A stretch of 35,289 nucleotides of DNA from a virus. The DNA lies in IMG/VR virus record IMGVR_UViG_3300042567_002487, positions 1 to 35,289 of that record, one strand, 5' to 3'. Below are positions 1-6,656 of the stretch, one piece after another. Each line of letters opens with the position of its first letter. Position 1 is the first letter of the stretch. The position numbers and the translations under genes were made by a program. The notes beneath the pieces are model-generated. The model did no database searches and was not told the DNA's origin. It was given only the letters and a program-made list of their open reading frames with translations.

Positions 1-279
1 ACCAGTAAAGACGGTTACACCAGTTCCGCTGCCAGTTATGGAAGCGCCAAGCGTTCCAGTCTGTGAACCCTTATCCCAACCAGTCAGTGTGCCATCTTCA
101 AAACCAGCGTTTGGTATTGAGACGGTGTTGCCTGTTGCATTGGCTGTGAGACCTAATGGAGTAAAAGCCGAAGCTAGTGCTATAAGTATAGATGGAATAA
201 TTACCCAAGAGCCTTTACGAACTCTTATGATTTTGTTTCGCCCGAAACGCTCTCCCCCGCGTGTACCGCGGTGGTTCAT
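1..279 (-). CDS. Secreted protein, N-terminal part (runs off window edge)
   Basis: The minus-strand frame starts at the ATG complementary to 277-279 and stays open for 93 codons to base 1. A basic N-terminus (residues 1-24, many Arg and Lys) is followed by a hydrophobic stretch of about 20 residues ending near LTANA, as in a signal peptide. After it comes NAGFEDGTLTGW, a pattern typical of the start of carbohydrate-binding beta-sandwich modules in exported proteins. An AAGGATAT ribosome site lies just upstream of the ATG. It may be a tail or host-surface-binding protein; the catalytic or binding part is outside the window. Confidence 0.75.
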   Translation of the reverse strand, partial: MNHRGTRGGERFGRNKIIRVRKGSWVIIPSILIALASAFTPLGLTANATGNTVSIPNAGFEDGTLTGWDKGSQTGTLGASITGSGTGVTVFTG

Positions 280-296
280 ATATCCTTACTTGTTAA

Positions 297-551
297 TTAG
301 TAGTCTTCATCTTCGAGTTGTTGTGGTGTCAGTGTGTGTTGCCAGGCTATGGCGCGAATTTCATCTGTGAGATGCATTGCTACATCAATAAGGTTCTCTA
401 CTGATATGAGTAGATCTCCTCGCTTTTCTACGTCTTCAAGCTCTTCGTCTTCGAAGTCATCAAGCTCTTCTGCCACCGCATAGAGAGTGTGAGTGCAGGC
501 TGAAAGCCTTCTCAAGATTCTTTTGTGTGGGTCTTCATTTAGAAAATACAT
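297..551 (-). CDS. Small acidic hypothetical protein
   Basis: An 84-residue protein that I do not recognise. It has a basic N-terminal helix followed by a Glu/Asp-rich stretch (residues 29-45) and a probable helical C-terminus. It sits 17 bases upstream of the secreted-protein gene on the same strand, so the two are probably co-transcribed leftward, away from the rest of the window. A TATGAT box lies 9 bases before its ATG, so its leader would be very short. Confidence 0.6.
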   Translation of the reverse strand: MYFLNEDPHKRILRRLSACTHTLYAVAEELDDFEDEELEDVEKRGDLLISVENLIDVAMHLTDEIRAIAWQHTLTPQQLEDEDY

Positions 552-1005
552 GACTCTGTAATCATATCTTGTTTGTATCTCAATGTGAAATTACCTGCTT
601 TGCATTGTACTAATCGGCGGGAGCGGAAGGGCGTTGCTTGTACTAATGTGACTCGGATGACGATGCAGAAGGCGGTTGTGAATACGAATTTTGAGCTGCA
701 GTTAAGAAGATAATGAGAAGAGGGCGACTATGAAAATGGGAGAGAGAGTGTTGAGTTTGGGATGTGAGTGTGTGGCTATAGTGCAGTGTACTACTTGAAA
801 ATGATGTGAGTGCAAAAACAATTCTTCTAAGTACTACTATAAATACTATATATTGATACTCTGTTACTGAACTATTTTTGGTATACGCGTATACGTGTAC
901 GTGAGTGGCTAACCTAAAAAATAGTTCAGTTACGGAGTTACAGAGACTTCTAAACAGTTTCAATAAGAATCAAAGATAGTCAACAATAGTTACTAGTTTG
1001 TATGG
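552..1005. other. Divergent intergenic region without a convincing gene
   Basis: This region separates the leftward pair of genes from the rightward genes. It holds a direct repeat TTGTACTAAT at 605-614 and 638-647, AT-rich stretches around 835-860, and a large inverted repeat at 863-933. The only long minus-strand frame (643-963) translates to a low-complexity Ser/His/Thr-rich product and has no ribosome site, so I treat the region as non-coding and probably regulatory. Confidence 0.6.
863..933. repeat. Inverted repeat enclosing a 14-bp perfect palindrome
   Basis: Arms 863-879 and 917-933 are complementary over 17 positions with one mismatch (core ACTGAACTATTTTT). The enclosed segment carries the perfect palindrome GTATACGCGTATAC at 881-894. 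It could be a bidirectional terminator, an operator or an origin-type element; the sequence alone does not decide. Confidence 0.7.
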
Positions 1006-1011
1006 TATAGT
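1006..1011 (+). promoter_or_regulatory. -10 box TATAGT, leaderless start
   Basis: TATAGT is followed by 7 bases and then the ATG at 1019, the geometry expected for a leaderless mRNA. The CTAAAG element common further right is absent here. Confidence 0.5.
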
Positions 1012-1018
1012 TTCACAC

Positions 1019-1561
1019 ATGACAAATGATGCACACGCAATAAAACTTGTACAGGATCCATTGGATAAAACTGTACAAAATGAAAGACGAACTACTTCTG
1101 CACGAGAGGCTCTCGAGATGATGGGCATTGACGTAGAAGAAGCTATCGAGATGGACGAGATGCTCCTTGGGAAGATCGCGTCAGGAATGAGAGATCCTCA
1201 TGTCTGCGTCTGTGGTCATCCAGTTTCTCGTCATACTTCTACTAACGGTGTTGTCTACTGTAAGCCGACTAGAATGGAATGTCCTTGTAAGCATGTCAAG
1301 CCAGTTCTTGAAGTAGAGGATCTAAGATCTTTTTTGCGTAAAACTACTGGTGGAGGATCTATGCATGCACTTACTCGTGGAATGGTCGCTTCTATCAAAA
1401 AGGGTAAGTCAGTGACTTGGCTTGTAGATCCTGTCTGCGACAGATGTGGAAACTCAGCAGACAGTATTTCACCTACACCTGTGACTCCTAACGGGATTTC
1501 TGTAAACTATGCAACTGGCTATGACGCTCTTCTCTGCCCGAGTTGCCGTGATCAAGTCTAA
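1019..1561 (+). CDS. Double zinc-ribbon hypothetical protein
   Basis: A 180-residue protein. The ATG at 1019 is preferred over an upstream TTG because it falls 7 bases after a TATAGT box. Two cysteine clusters are visible: one near residues 60-90 (CVCGHPVSRH, then CPCKH) and one near 140-177 (CDRCG, then CPSC). These look like two structural zinc-binding ribbons. The fold suggests nucleic-acid or protein binding, but I do not recognise the family. Confidence 0.75.
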   Translation: MTNDAHAIKLVQDPLDKTVQNERRTTSAREALEMMGIDVEEAIEMDEMLLGKIASGMRDPHVCVCGHPVSRHTSTNGVVYCKPTRMECPCKHVKPVLEVEDLRSFLRKTTGGGSMHALTRGMVASIKKGKSVTWLVDPVCDRCGNSADSISPTPVTPNGISVNYATGYDALLCPSCRDQV

Positions 1562-1588
1562 ACTAATTAAAGTAAGGAGGAACAAACA

Positions 1589-1669
1589 GTGGAAACGATC
1601 ATTATTGTCGTTGTTCTTGCTATTCTTGGTATGGCTATGATGGCATTCAACGATTGGAAGGCGAAATGA
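1589..1669 (+). CDS. 26-residue single-pass membrane peptide
   Basis: A GTG start at 1589 follows the strongest ribosome site in the region, AAGGAGG at 1574-1580. The product is nearly all one transmembrane helix (IIIVVVLAILGMAMM) with a short polar tail NDWKAK. Its TGA overlaps the ATG of the next gene (ATGA), so the two are probably translationally coupled. It may anchor or accompany the glycosyltransferase. Confidence 0.6.
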   Translation: METIIIVVVLAILGMAMMAFNDWKAK

Positions 1670-2325
1670 AGCCTCACTATCATGTCGTAATCGCGACTCC
1701 TGGACGAATGTTCCATGCAGAGTATGTGAAAAGCCTAGTAGAAACTACGCAAACCCTTGCAAACAAAGGGCTTCAGGTCAAGTTTCTCAATAAGTACACG
1801 TCTTTTGTGCCAACAGCTCGAGAATTGACTGCTATTGACTCCTGGAGTCATGACTACTCTTCAAGAGAGATTGGTCGTGGAGAGTTCACGTATGACAAGA
1901 TCTTCTGGATTGACTCAGATATCGAGTGGACGGTGGAAGATTTTATGAAACTCTACGAGTCAGAACACGATGTGATCTCTGGACTCTACACAATTGATCC
2001 TGCTGGAACTATCGCTGCTCAGTTTCCTAATGAGCGAGGAGCTCCGACAAGAATTAACAAAGTAGAGTTTCTTCTTCACTACGAGCCAGTCGAAGTCGGC
2101 GGTGTTGGTTTCGGATTCCTATGCGTAAAATCTGGTATATTCGAGACCATGCCAAGACCGTGGTTCTTGATCGGCAAAGTTAAGTGGTCTGATGATTCAG
2201 AGATGCGAGTCAATGTCGGAGAAGACTATTCTTGGTGTGGTGCCGCTCAACTTGCTGGATTCAAGATTATGATTGATCCTCTTGTCAAAGTGAAGCATCA
2301 CAAAGAAACAGTTTACGAGGTATGA
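1666..2325 (+). CDS. GT-A-type glycosyltransferase
   Basis: A 219-residue protein. I chose the ATG at 1666, which overlaps the preceding stop as ATGA, over an in-frame TTG at 1654. The N-terminus HYHVVIATPGR is the first strand of a GT-A fold. IFWIDSDIEW near residue 85 supplies the DXD-type metal and sugar-nucleotide site, and GEDYSWCGAAQLAG near 190 resembles the acceptor-side loop of family-2-like enzymes. A likely role is sugar transfer onto phage DNA, a virion protein or host envelope, in the cytoplasm. The donor cannot be told. Confidence 0.8.
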   Translation: MKPHYHVVIATPGRMFHAEYVKSLVETTQTLANKGLQVKFLNKYTSFVPTARELTAIDSWSHDYSSREIGRGEFTYDKIFWIDSDIEWTVEDFMKLYESEHDVISGLYTIDPAGTIAAQFPNERGAPTRINKVEFLLHYEPVEVGGVGFGFLCVKSGIFETMPRPWFLIGKVKWSDDSEMRVNVGEDYSWCGAAQLAGFKIMIDPLVKVKHHKETVYEV

Positions 2326-2326
2326 C

Positions 2327-2593
2327 ATGAACAAGCAGGATGTTGTGAAAACGATCATAAAAGAACTAGCAGTGGTTCAACCCAACGTGCCAGTAGAGAA
2401 GATTGCAGCAATTGTCTCCGATGCGACAATGGACTGGATTGACACGATTGAGATGAAACTCACAGAGATGATTCGCGACTGGGAAGAGAGAATGCCCGAT
2501 GACGGTACTTTTTATTCTCTCGGTCTTCGTAGAGCTCTTGATGTTGTAAAAGGAAACGACCCAGATTTTCCAGATCTAACACAGACTCAATAG
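2327..2593 (+). CDS. Hypothetical helical protein
   Basis: An 88-residue protein starting one base after the glycosyltransferase stop. It is predicted to be largely helical, with charged amphipathic stretches (residues 8-60), and has no cysteines or membrane segment. It ends 9 bases before tRNA-Thr. I do not recognise the family. Confidence 0.7.
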   Translation: MNKQDVVKTIIKELAVVQPNVPVEKIAAIVSDATMDWIDTIEMKLTEMIRDWEERMPDDGTFYSLGLRRALDVVKGNDPDFPDLTQTQ

Positions 2594-2602
2594 ATCTAAC
2601 CC

Positions 2603-2674
2603 GCCCTTGTAGCTCAGTGGTAGAGCAACGCACTTGTAATGCGTAGGTCGTCAGTTCAATCCTGACCGAGGGCT
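2603..2674 (+). tRNA. tRNA-Thr (anticodon TGT)
   Basis: A full cloverleaf can be drawn: acceptor 2603-2609 with 2667-2673, a D arm beginning AGCTCAGTGG, anticodon stem ACGCA/TGCGT at 2628-2632 and 2640-2644, and loop CTTGTAA with anticodon TGT at 2635-2637. The T arm contains GTTCAATC. CCA is not encoded. It reads ACA, a codon used often in this window. Confidence 0.95.
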
Positions 2675-2676
2675 CA

Positions 2677-2919
2677 ATGAATGATGCAACCTGGACCTGG
2701 GTCCTTTTCGCAATGGAGATTATTGGCGTAGCGGGAATGCTTGTCGTCGGAAGAAAGATCTGGTGGGGTTGGCTTATTGTCCTGCTCCACAGCATCCCAT
2801 GGTTCATTTATTCCATCAGTCACAACAAGCCAGGCTTCATTGCGATGTCAGCAATGTGGTGGATCTCTCACGCCTACAACATGACAAAATGGCGTAGAGA
2901 GCAGCACAAGCCGAGGTAG
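2677..2919 (+). CDS. Small membrane protein between two tRNAs
   Basis: An 80-residue protein with about two to three hydrophobic helices (residues 7-25, 30-46, 53-66) and a basic C-terminus. The pattern GWLIVLLHSIPWFIYS recalls small phage membrane proteins with PnuC-like spacing, but I would not assign transport. The ATG lies 3 bases after tRNA-Thr, so there is no room for an independent ribosome site outside the tRNA. The last 10 bases, including the stop, are also the first 10 bases of tRNA-Arg. Confidence 0.75.
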   Translation: MNDATWTWVLFAMEIIGVAGMLVVGRKIWWGWLIVLLHSIPWFIYSISHNKPGFIAMSAMWWISHAYNMTKWRREQHKPR

Positions 2920-2982
2920 CTCAGTGGATAGAGCAAGAGCCTTCTAATCTCTTGGTCGCAGGTTCGATTCCTGCTCTCGGCG
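2910..2982 (+). tRNA. tRNA-Arg (anticodon TCT)
   Basis: Acceptor GCCGAGG pairs with TCTCGGC (one G-T). The D arm is GCTCAGTGGATAGAGC, the anticodon loop CTTCTAA with TCT at 2943-2945, and the T arm GCAGGTTCGATTCCTGC. The closing anticodon-stem pair (C-T) is a mismatch. It reads AGA. Its 5' end overlaps the preceding gene by 10 bases. Confidence 0.93.
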
Positions 2983-2995
2983 CAGATTTCAAAAG

Positions 2996-3018
2996 CACTT
3001 TTTTCTATTATAAAAGTG
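2996..3018 (+). terminator. Hairpin after tRNA-Arg
   Basis: CACTTTT at 2996-3002 pairs with AAAAGTG at 3012-3018 around a 9-base loop. It probably defines the 3' end of the tRNA transcript. Confidence 0.5.
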
Positions 3019-3038
3019 TCCACAAAATCCCTGTTTCT

Positions 3039-3067
3039 AAAAGCGATAGCCCAGGAGGCTGCCTTTT
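3039..3067 (+). terminator. Second hairpin with T-run
   Basis: Outer pairing AAAAG/CTTTT and inner pairing AGCC/GGCT enclose the loop CAGGA, ending in TTTT. This is a plausible intrinsic terminator before the lysis cassette. Confidence 0.45.
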
Positions 3068-3156
3068 GACCTCACACTCACAAAAAATCTCTCAACACTT
3101 CGTGTGCCATAGTGGTGAATAGAGATCTCTGTGACTCTAGAAAGAAGATAATCATC

Positions 3157-3351
3157 ATGAATCTATCCCCAGCAATCAAAGCTATGATAGCGTCGTATGC
3201 GAGATCATTCGGCGGAGCTGCCCTAGCATTGTATATGACAGGCAACACCGATCCAAGTGACCTTCTTGCAGCAGGCGTAGCAGCGGTAGCCCCGATGCTC
3301 GTTCGTTACTTGAACCCTAAAGACATTGCATTCGGCCGTACTGCAAAGTAG
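3157..3351 (+). CDS. Holin-like membrane protein
   Basis: A 64-residue protein. The ATG at 3157 is preferred to an upstream GTG at 3112 because AGAAAGAAG precedes it and the product then starts at the natural domain edge. Two hydrophobic segments (about 15-30 and 36-52) are separated by a polar turn TGNTDPSD, followed by RYLNPKDIAFG, an ending common in small actinophage holins. It lies upstream of a lysin gene, fitting a role in forming the inner-membrane lesion at lysis. This is an inference from size, topology and neighbours. Confidence 0.65.
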   Translation: MNLSPAIKAMIASYARSFGGAALALYMTGNTDPSDLLAAGVAAVAPMLVRYLNPKDIAFGRTAK

Positions 3352-3377
3352 ACCGAGTTACAAACAGAAAGCGACAC

Positions 3378-3653
3378 ATGTCAGCAGAAAAGAAAGCACC
3401 AGCTAAGAAAGCTCCAGCGAAGAAAGCAGCAGCTAAAAAAGCACCTGCCAAAAAAGCTGCAGCACCCGCTAAGAAAGCAGCGGCTCCAGCTACATCAGCT
3501 ACGAGCACCGCAACTAATGCGACCGTGAAGTACACGACGCATACGCACACTGCAGCAGAAGCTCCGAAAGTAACCATTTCTACGACGCCAGCGCCAAAAG
3601 CTCCAGCTCCGAAGAAGAAGTCATTTTTCAAGAGACTTTTCAGCCGCAAGTAA
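3378..3653 (+). CDS. Histone-H1-like Lys/Ala/Pro-rich protein
   Basis: A 91-residue protein. Residues 4-40 are repeats of the AKKAPAKKA type, as in bacterial histone-H1-like and HU-tail proteins, which bind DNA without base specificity. A Thr-rich centre follows, then a second Lys/Pro patch and a C-terminal amphipathic basic helix KKKSFFKRLFSRK that could touch membrane. It may condense phage or host DNA, or act with the adjacent holin-like protein at the membrane. The composition is certain; the function is inferred. Confidence 0.65.
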   Translation: MSAEKKAPAKKAPAKKAAAKKAPAKKAAAPAKKAAAPATSATSTATNATVKYTTHTHTAAEAPKVTISTTPAPKAPAPKKKSFFKRLFSRK

Positions 3654-3667
3654 GCTGCAAAACTCGA

Positions 3668-3710
3668 GGGGTCTCCACGTAAGTTTCGCCCTCTCCCCAG
3701 TGGAGATCCC
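3668..3710 (+). terminator. Strong 11-bp hairpin between genes
   Basis: GGGGTCTCCAC at 3668-3678 pairs with GTGGAGATCCC at 3700-3710 (one G-T) around a 21-base loop. It lies between the H1-like gene and the next ribosome site, so it is either a terminator or an attenuator. No T-run follows. Confidence 0.5.
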
Positions 3711-3735
3711 TCACCTCCACTCACGAAGGTAAAAA

Positions 3736-4680
3736 ATGCCAGACATTGTTCTAACTTCATTCCAAGATGACGAGCCCAAGGGAGAGCGGCCTGAAGTCCA
3801 AATTGACGAGCCAGTCAATATTCGACCTAACCTCTCTGATATCGGCATTGATGAAGTAGAGCGTGGTGTTTGCCAAGATACCTACGAGAACCGCGCTATC
3901 CTCCGTGGAGCTCGGATGGGTTGGGATACCGTATACGCCTCGAACGGTGTGCCTACAGGCCTAATCCAGGCTCGATCCGACGAAATGGCGAAACAACGCC
4001 GGATTATGTCACTTTCGGAGAAAAAGCCGATTTTGACAGATCCATCGATCATTAACTCGGACTATATCACTGGCTATGATCTCCTCGCCGAAAGCGCCGC
4101 AGACTACTTAGTTCCACCCTGGGTCATGGGTTCTACCCGCGCATACCTTAAAGAGCAGGAAGAGGGCCCTAAGTCCTCAAAGAAACAACCCAACGCGCAA
4201 CCTCACCGTTGCCGAGCCGTTAAAGATGACGGCATTCGTTGCATGCTCTGGTCCTCGGGACGCCCGAAGGATGACGGCTTGTGCCGTGTGCATCTTCGCA
4301 GCATGTCGCGCAAACCTGGCGAAGACATTGAACGCGCAAGAGCCAAGCTTACTCAAGCTGCGCCGTACGCCGTAGACATTCTAGAAGATCTCATGCAAAA
4401 TGCCGCATCAGAGCCTGTGAGATTAAAAGCATCAACTGAGATTTTGGACCGCGCGGGCGTGCGTGGTGGTGTAGAATTCGATGCACGCCTTGAAGTTACT
4501 GACGGACGCGCTCCAGCTCAAATTGTAGCTGAACGTCTCCAGAGATTAGCTGACGGTGCAATTCAAGTTGCAGCAAGATTAGCAGAAGCTGGGATCAACC
4601 TTCCCGGAATCATAGATGCAGAAATTGTTGACGACACCGTTTCATCAGAAAACCCAGAGGATACGTCAAATGACGACTGA
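3736..4680 (+). CDS. Possible small-terminase-like packaging protein
   Basis: A 314-residue protein with GAAGGT before the ATG. A cysteine/histidine cluster near residues 155-185 (CRAVKDDGIRC, then CRVHLRS) could bind zinc. The helical C-terminal half APYAVDILEDLM ... RLKASTEILDRAGVRGG (about 213-248) resembles a block I associate with small terminase or DNA-packaging proteins of actinophages. It is far from the large terminase at 26578, so the assignment is tentative; a virion scaffold or regulator is possible. Confidence 0.5.
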   Translation: MPDIVLTSFQDDEPKGERPEVQIDEPVNIRPNLSDIGIDEVERGVCQDTYENRAILRGARMGWDTVYASNGVPTGLIQARSDEMAKQRRIMSLSEKKPILTDPSIINSDYITGYDLLAESAADYLVPPWVMGSTRAYLKEQEEGPKSSKKQPNAQPHRCRAVKDDGIRCMLWSSGRPKDDGLCRVHLRSMSRKPGEDIERARAKLTQAAPYAVDILEDLMQNAASEPVRLKASTEILDRAGVRGGVEFDARLEVTDGRAPAQIVAERLQRLADGAIQVAARLAEAGINLPGIIDAEIVDDTVSSENPEDTSNDD

Positions 4681-4843
4681 AACCCTACGTCAACTTGCAG
4701 TAGCGCTTGTTGAGAATCTCCAAAGTGACATCGACAAATGCTCAACACGAGAAGCTCACATCCGCACAACTGCGAGGGCCGCTGAGGCTTTAGCCGTTCT
4801 TGCTGGTATAAATAGCTTGTATGACGAGATTAGTGCAGCATAG
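4670..4843 (+). CDS. Short helical hypothetical protein
   Basis: A 57-residue protein whose ATG at 4670 overlaps the preceding gene by 11 bases and whose end overlaps the next gene by 23 bases. It is predicted to be a helical hairpin. Tight overlap on both sides argues for a co-translated unit with the lysin. No known family is apparent. Confidence 0.6.
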   Translation: MTTETLRQLAVALVENLQSDIDKCSTREAHIRTTARAAEALAVLAGINSLYDEISAA

Positions 4844-5597
4844 CAATTTAGATCTATTTATCGCCGGCGCCAAGTCTCATCTTGGTTACCGAACCCGACC
4901 CGGCGGTCAAAGTGATTTCTCCGCGCAGATTGGCTACACATCTCACGACACACCGTGGGCTGGCGCTTTCGTTGACATTGTTGCTAGGGACGCCGGATTA
5001 AAGATCCCCTCATGCGTTTACACACCGACAGGCCTAGCGGAGTTCTCTCAACAGGGACGGTTGAAGTTTAGACCGCGGCCTGGAGACATTGTCTTCTTCG
5101 GATTTGCGACGGACAAAGATTTCGGTACTCCGCATTGTGGCATAGTTGTAGACACTACAGGCGTACGTATGACCGACAGATTCATGACGGTGGAAGGTAA
5201 CGTAAGTTCAGGCCTACCTAAAGGATCTCAGGACCGTGACGGTGTACATTTACGTGAACGTTGGATTTACGATGTCATTGGATTTGGACGACCAGATTTC
5301 AAAGCCCGGCCTAGTAGTAAGGCTATAAGTGAGACGGTGGCTATTGAGCTAAAGTTTTCAAACGTCAGGCCTGGAAGGAAGGGTCGGGATATTGCGACGG
5401 TACAACTTGCGCTTGAGCAGTTTACTGACCTTCGTGGATTTACAGCCGGCGTTTTCGATTCTGCAACTAAAGACGCTTACGCACGTTGGCAACGAATGTC
5501 GGGATACGTCATGACAAGTGCAACAGGAATTCCCGATTTATCGAGCCTTGAAAAACTCGGGCGAGATTCTGGCTTATTTACAATCGTTGCTAATTAA
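4821..5597 (+). CDS. CHAP-like lysin with peptidoglycan-binding domain; catalytic Cys position is Ala
   Basis: A 258-residue protein. Residues 1-155 follow the CHAP/NlpC layout: DTPWAGAFVDIVARDAG (43-59), RPGDIVFFGF (86-95), PHCGIVVD (104-111) and VEGNVSS (124-130). The His (105) and Glu/Asn (125/127) are present, but the position that is normally the nucleophilic Cys in PWC reads Ala47, while a Cys sits beside the His (106). The C-terminal 180-255 has a PG_binding_1-like pattern. Expected role is peptidoglycan cleavage at lysis. The start could also be the GTG at 4833. Confidence 0.75.
   Translation: MTRLVQHSNLDLFIAGAKSHLGYRTRPGGQSDFSAQIGYTSHDTPWAGAFVDIVARDAGLKIPSCVYTPTGLAEFSQQGRLKFRPRPGDIVFFGFATDKDFGTPHCGIVVDTTGVRMTDRFMTVEGNVSSGLPKGSQDRDGVHLRERWIYDVIGFGRPDFKARPSSKAISETVAIELKFSNVRPGRKGRDIATVQLALEQFTDLRGFTAGVFDSATKDAYARWQRMSGYVMTSATGIPDLSSLEKLGRDSGLFTIVAN
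5305..5341 (+). repeat. Bipartite repeat, copy inside lysin gene
   Basis: CCCGGCCTAGTA, 16 bases, then GACGGTGGC. Same total length (37 bases) and half-site spacing as the two intergenic copies at 13564 and 13611. Confidence 0.55.
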
Positions 5598-5616
5598 CAA
5601 TCATTGAAAATTAGAA

Positions 5617-5633
5617 TCTAAAGATGTTATAGT
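5617..5633 (+). promoter_or_regulatory. Promoter element copy 1 (AAAGA class)
   Basis: TCTAAAG-ATGT-TATAGT. The ATG at 5641 is 7 bases downstream: leaderless. Confidence 0.75.
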
Positions 5634-5640
5634 TATCTCC

Positions 5641-5709
5641 ATGAGCTGGAGAGACGATGGCAAAGGCGGCTGGATAAAAAAGTCCGAACTGCCTACATCG
5701 AGAATCTAA
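5641..5709 (+). CDS. 22-residue leaderless micro-ORF
   Basis: The ATG lies 7 bases after promoter copy 1. The peptide (MSWRDDGKGG start, two Trp) ends at TAA 5707-5709, which is part of promoter copy 2. Its placement matches the other leaderless genes, which is the main support; length alone would not be enough. It could be a real peptide or a leader controlling the regulator gene that follows. Confidence 0.45.
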   Translation: MSWRDDGKGGWIKKSELPTSRI

Positions 5710-5721
5710 AGATGATATAAT
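5705..5721 (+). promoter_or_regulatory. Promoter element copy 2 (AAAGA class)
   Basis: TCTAAAG-ATGA-TATAAT, driving the regulator at 5752 with a leader of about 24 bases and ribosome site AGGAGAAAT. Confidence 0.8.
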
Positions 5722-5751
5722 GATCACATACCTAACGACACAGGAGAAATA

Positions 5752-6342
5752 ATGAATAAACAAATACCAACCCAGCTTCAGCCTTTCATCGAGGCCCGCC
5801 GTATGATCGGTAGCTCGGTGCGACAAGGAGTCAAGATGGTTCTTGACGACGCGAAGCAGCCGCTGACGGTTCTCGAGATCAACCGATCGACCGAGCAACT
5901 GCTCGAACGACGTATTGACCAGAGCCACATCCGACTTGTTCTGCAAGAACTTCAAACTTCAGGCCTGGTAAGCACCAGAGTTGAGACGGTGGAAGAACGA
6001 CTACTTCGCGCAAACGGAAAAGCATCACGCGGATATCTTGCAACTTTCTACTGGACTCACGGTAAGCGTGTACCAGCACGAACGGTAGCTGAAGCAATTC
6101 CAGGCGTATCGCTTGAGCACCGATCAAAGACGGCTAAAAGAGCTAGCGGCAAAGTTGGTCGTCCTAAGGGATCGAAAAACAAGCCGAAAAAAACTTCAGG
6201 CCTAGTAGCGACTTCAAAAGGTGTGACGGTGGAAGTTTCATCTCTCATCGACGAGATCGTCAGATTACGCACTCTCGAGTTACAAGCGCAGATCTCAATT
6301 CTCGAGACAAAGCTTGCAGCAATTAAAATAACGCTGGCGTAA
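5752..6342 (+). CDS. Winged-helix / AT-hook DNA-binding protein
   Basis: A 196-residue protein. Residues 22-82 (LTVLEINRSTEQLL ... IRLVLQELQTSGLVSTR) have the helix, helix, recognition helix and wing pattern of a winged-helix domain. Residues 137-149 (GRPKGSKNKPKK) form an AT-hook-like minor-groove binder, and 163-196 is a heptad-rich coiled coil for oligomerisation. It is the first larger product of the promoter array and a good candidate regulator of it. Bipartite repeats lie in its own reading frame (5962, 6199) and just upstream. Confidence 0.7.
   Translation: MNKQIPTQLQPFIEARRMIGSSVRQGVKMVLDDAKQPLTVLEINRSTEQLLERRIDQSHIRLVLQELQTSGLVSTRVETVEERLLRANGKASRGYLATFYWTHGKRVPARTVAEAIPGVSLEHRSKTAKRASGKVGRPKGSKNKPKKTSGLVATSKGVTVEVSSLIDEIVRLRTLELQAQISILETKLAAIKITLA
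5962..5992 (+). repeat. Bipartite repeat, copy in regulator gene
   Basis: GGCCTGGTA, 14 bases, then GACGGTGG. Confidence 0.5.
6199..6232 (+). repeat. Bipartite repeat, second copy in regulator gene
   Basis: GGCCTAGTA, 17 bases, then GACGGTGG. Confidence 0.5.
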
Positions 6343-6356
6343 CTTCGCAAACGAGT

Positions 6357-6380
6357 CATGACCTGGTAGATTAGGTCATG
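6357..6380. promoter_or_regulatory. Perfect dyad containing a start codon
   Basis: CATGACCT (6357-6364) and AGGTCATG (6373-6380) are exact inverted repeats around 8 bases. With flanking ACGAG/CTCGT the arms extend to about 13 pairs with a small bulge. The ATG of the next gene is the last three bases of the right arm. TAGATT in the loop could be a -10 box. Operator, terminator or start-codon-occluding hairpin are all possible. Confidence 0.6.
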
Positions 6381-6638
6381 GTCTCGTTTGACATCATTGT
6401 CGTTGAAAATGCTGTTGACGCGATTATCGCGGCTCAACAAGGGATTTTCGATTTCATTATTGACGCCGGCGAGTGTGAAAACTGTGGAATGGTTATTGGC
6501 CCAATTGCTGATGAATTTTTTCCCTGCGCAATTGTTTCCGACAATGAAGATGTCAAATGGCCAATTTGCATTGACTGCGCGTTCCCTTTGATTTATCCGC
6601 GAGAGTGGATGATCGGGATGGACTCTGACGAATTCTAA
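6378..6638 (+). CDS. Zinc-ribbon hypothetical protein
   Basis: An 86-residue acidic protein with CENCG (residues 33-37) and CIDC (64-67) pairs, consistent with one zinc site. There is no ribosome site; the ATG sits in the dyad at 6357-6380, so translation may be leaderless or structure-controlled. The TAA at 6636-6638 is embedded in promoter copy 3. Confidence 0.7.
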   Translation: MVSFDIIVVENAVDAIIAAQQGIFDFIIDAGECENCGMVIGPIADEFFPCAIVSDNEDVKWPICIDCAFPLIYPREWMIGMDSDEF

Positions 6639-6650
6639 AGTTGTTATAAT
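6634..6650 (+). promoter_or_regulatory. Promoter element copy 3 (AAAGT class)
   Basis: TCTAAAG-TTGT-TATAAT. The ATG at 6657 follows after 6 bases: leaderless. Contains the upstream stop codon. Confidence 0.85.
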
Positions 6651-6656
6651 GACTAC

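Noticed and set aside
643-963. Minus-strand frame of 106 codons in the divergent region
   Set aside because: Low-complexity Ser/His/Thr content, no ribosome site, and the inverted repeat 863-933 lies within it.
1654-1665. TTG start for the glycosyltransferase
   Set aside because: The ATG at 1666 overlaps the upstream stop as ATGA and begins the GT-A strand.
3317-3760. Minus-strand frame of 147 codons
   Set aside because: Antisense of the Lys/Ala-rich gene, giving artificial Ala/Phe repeats.
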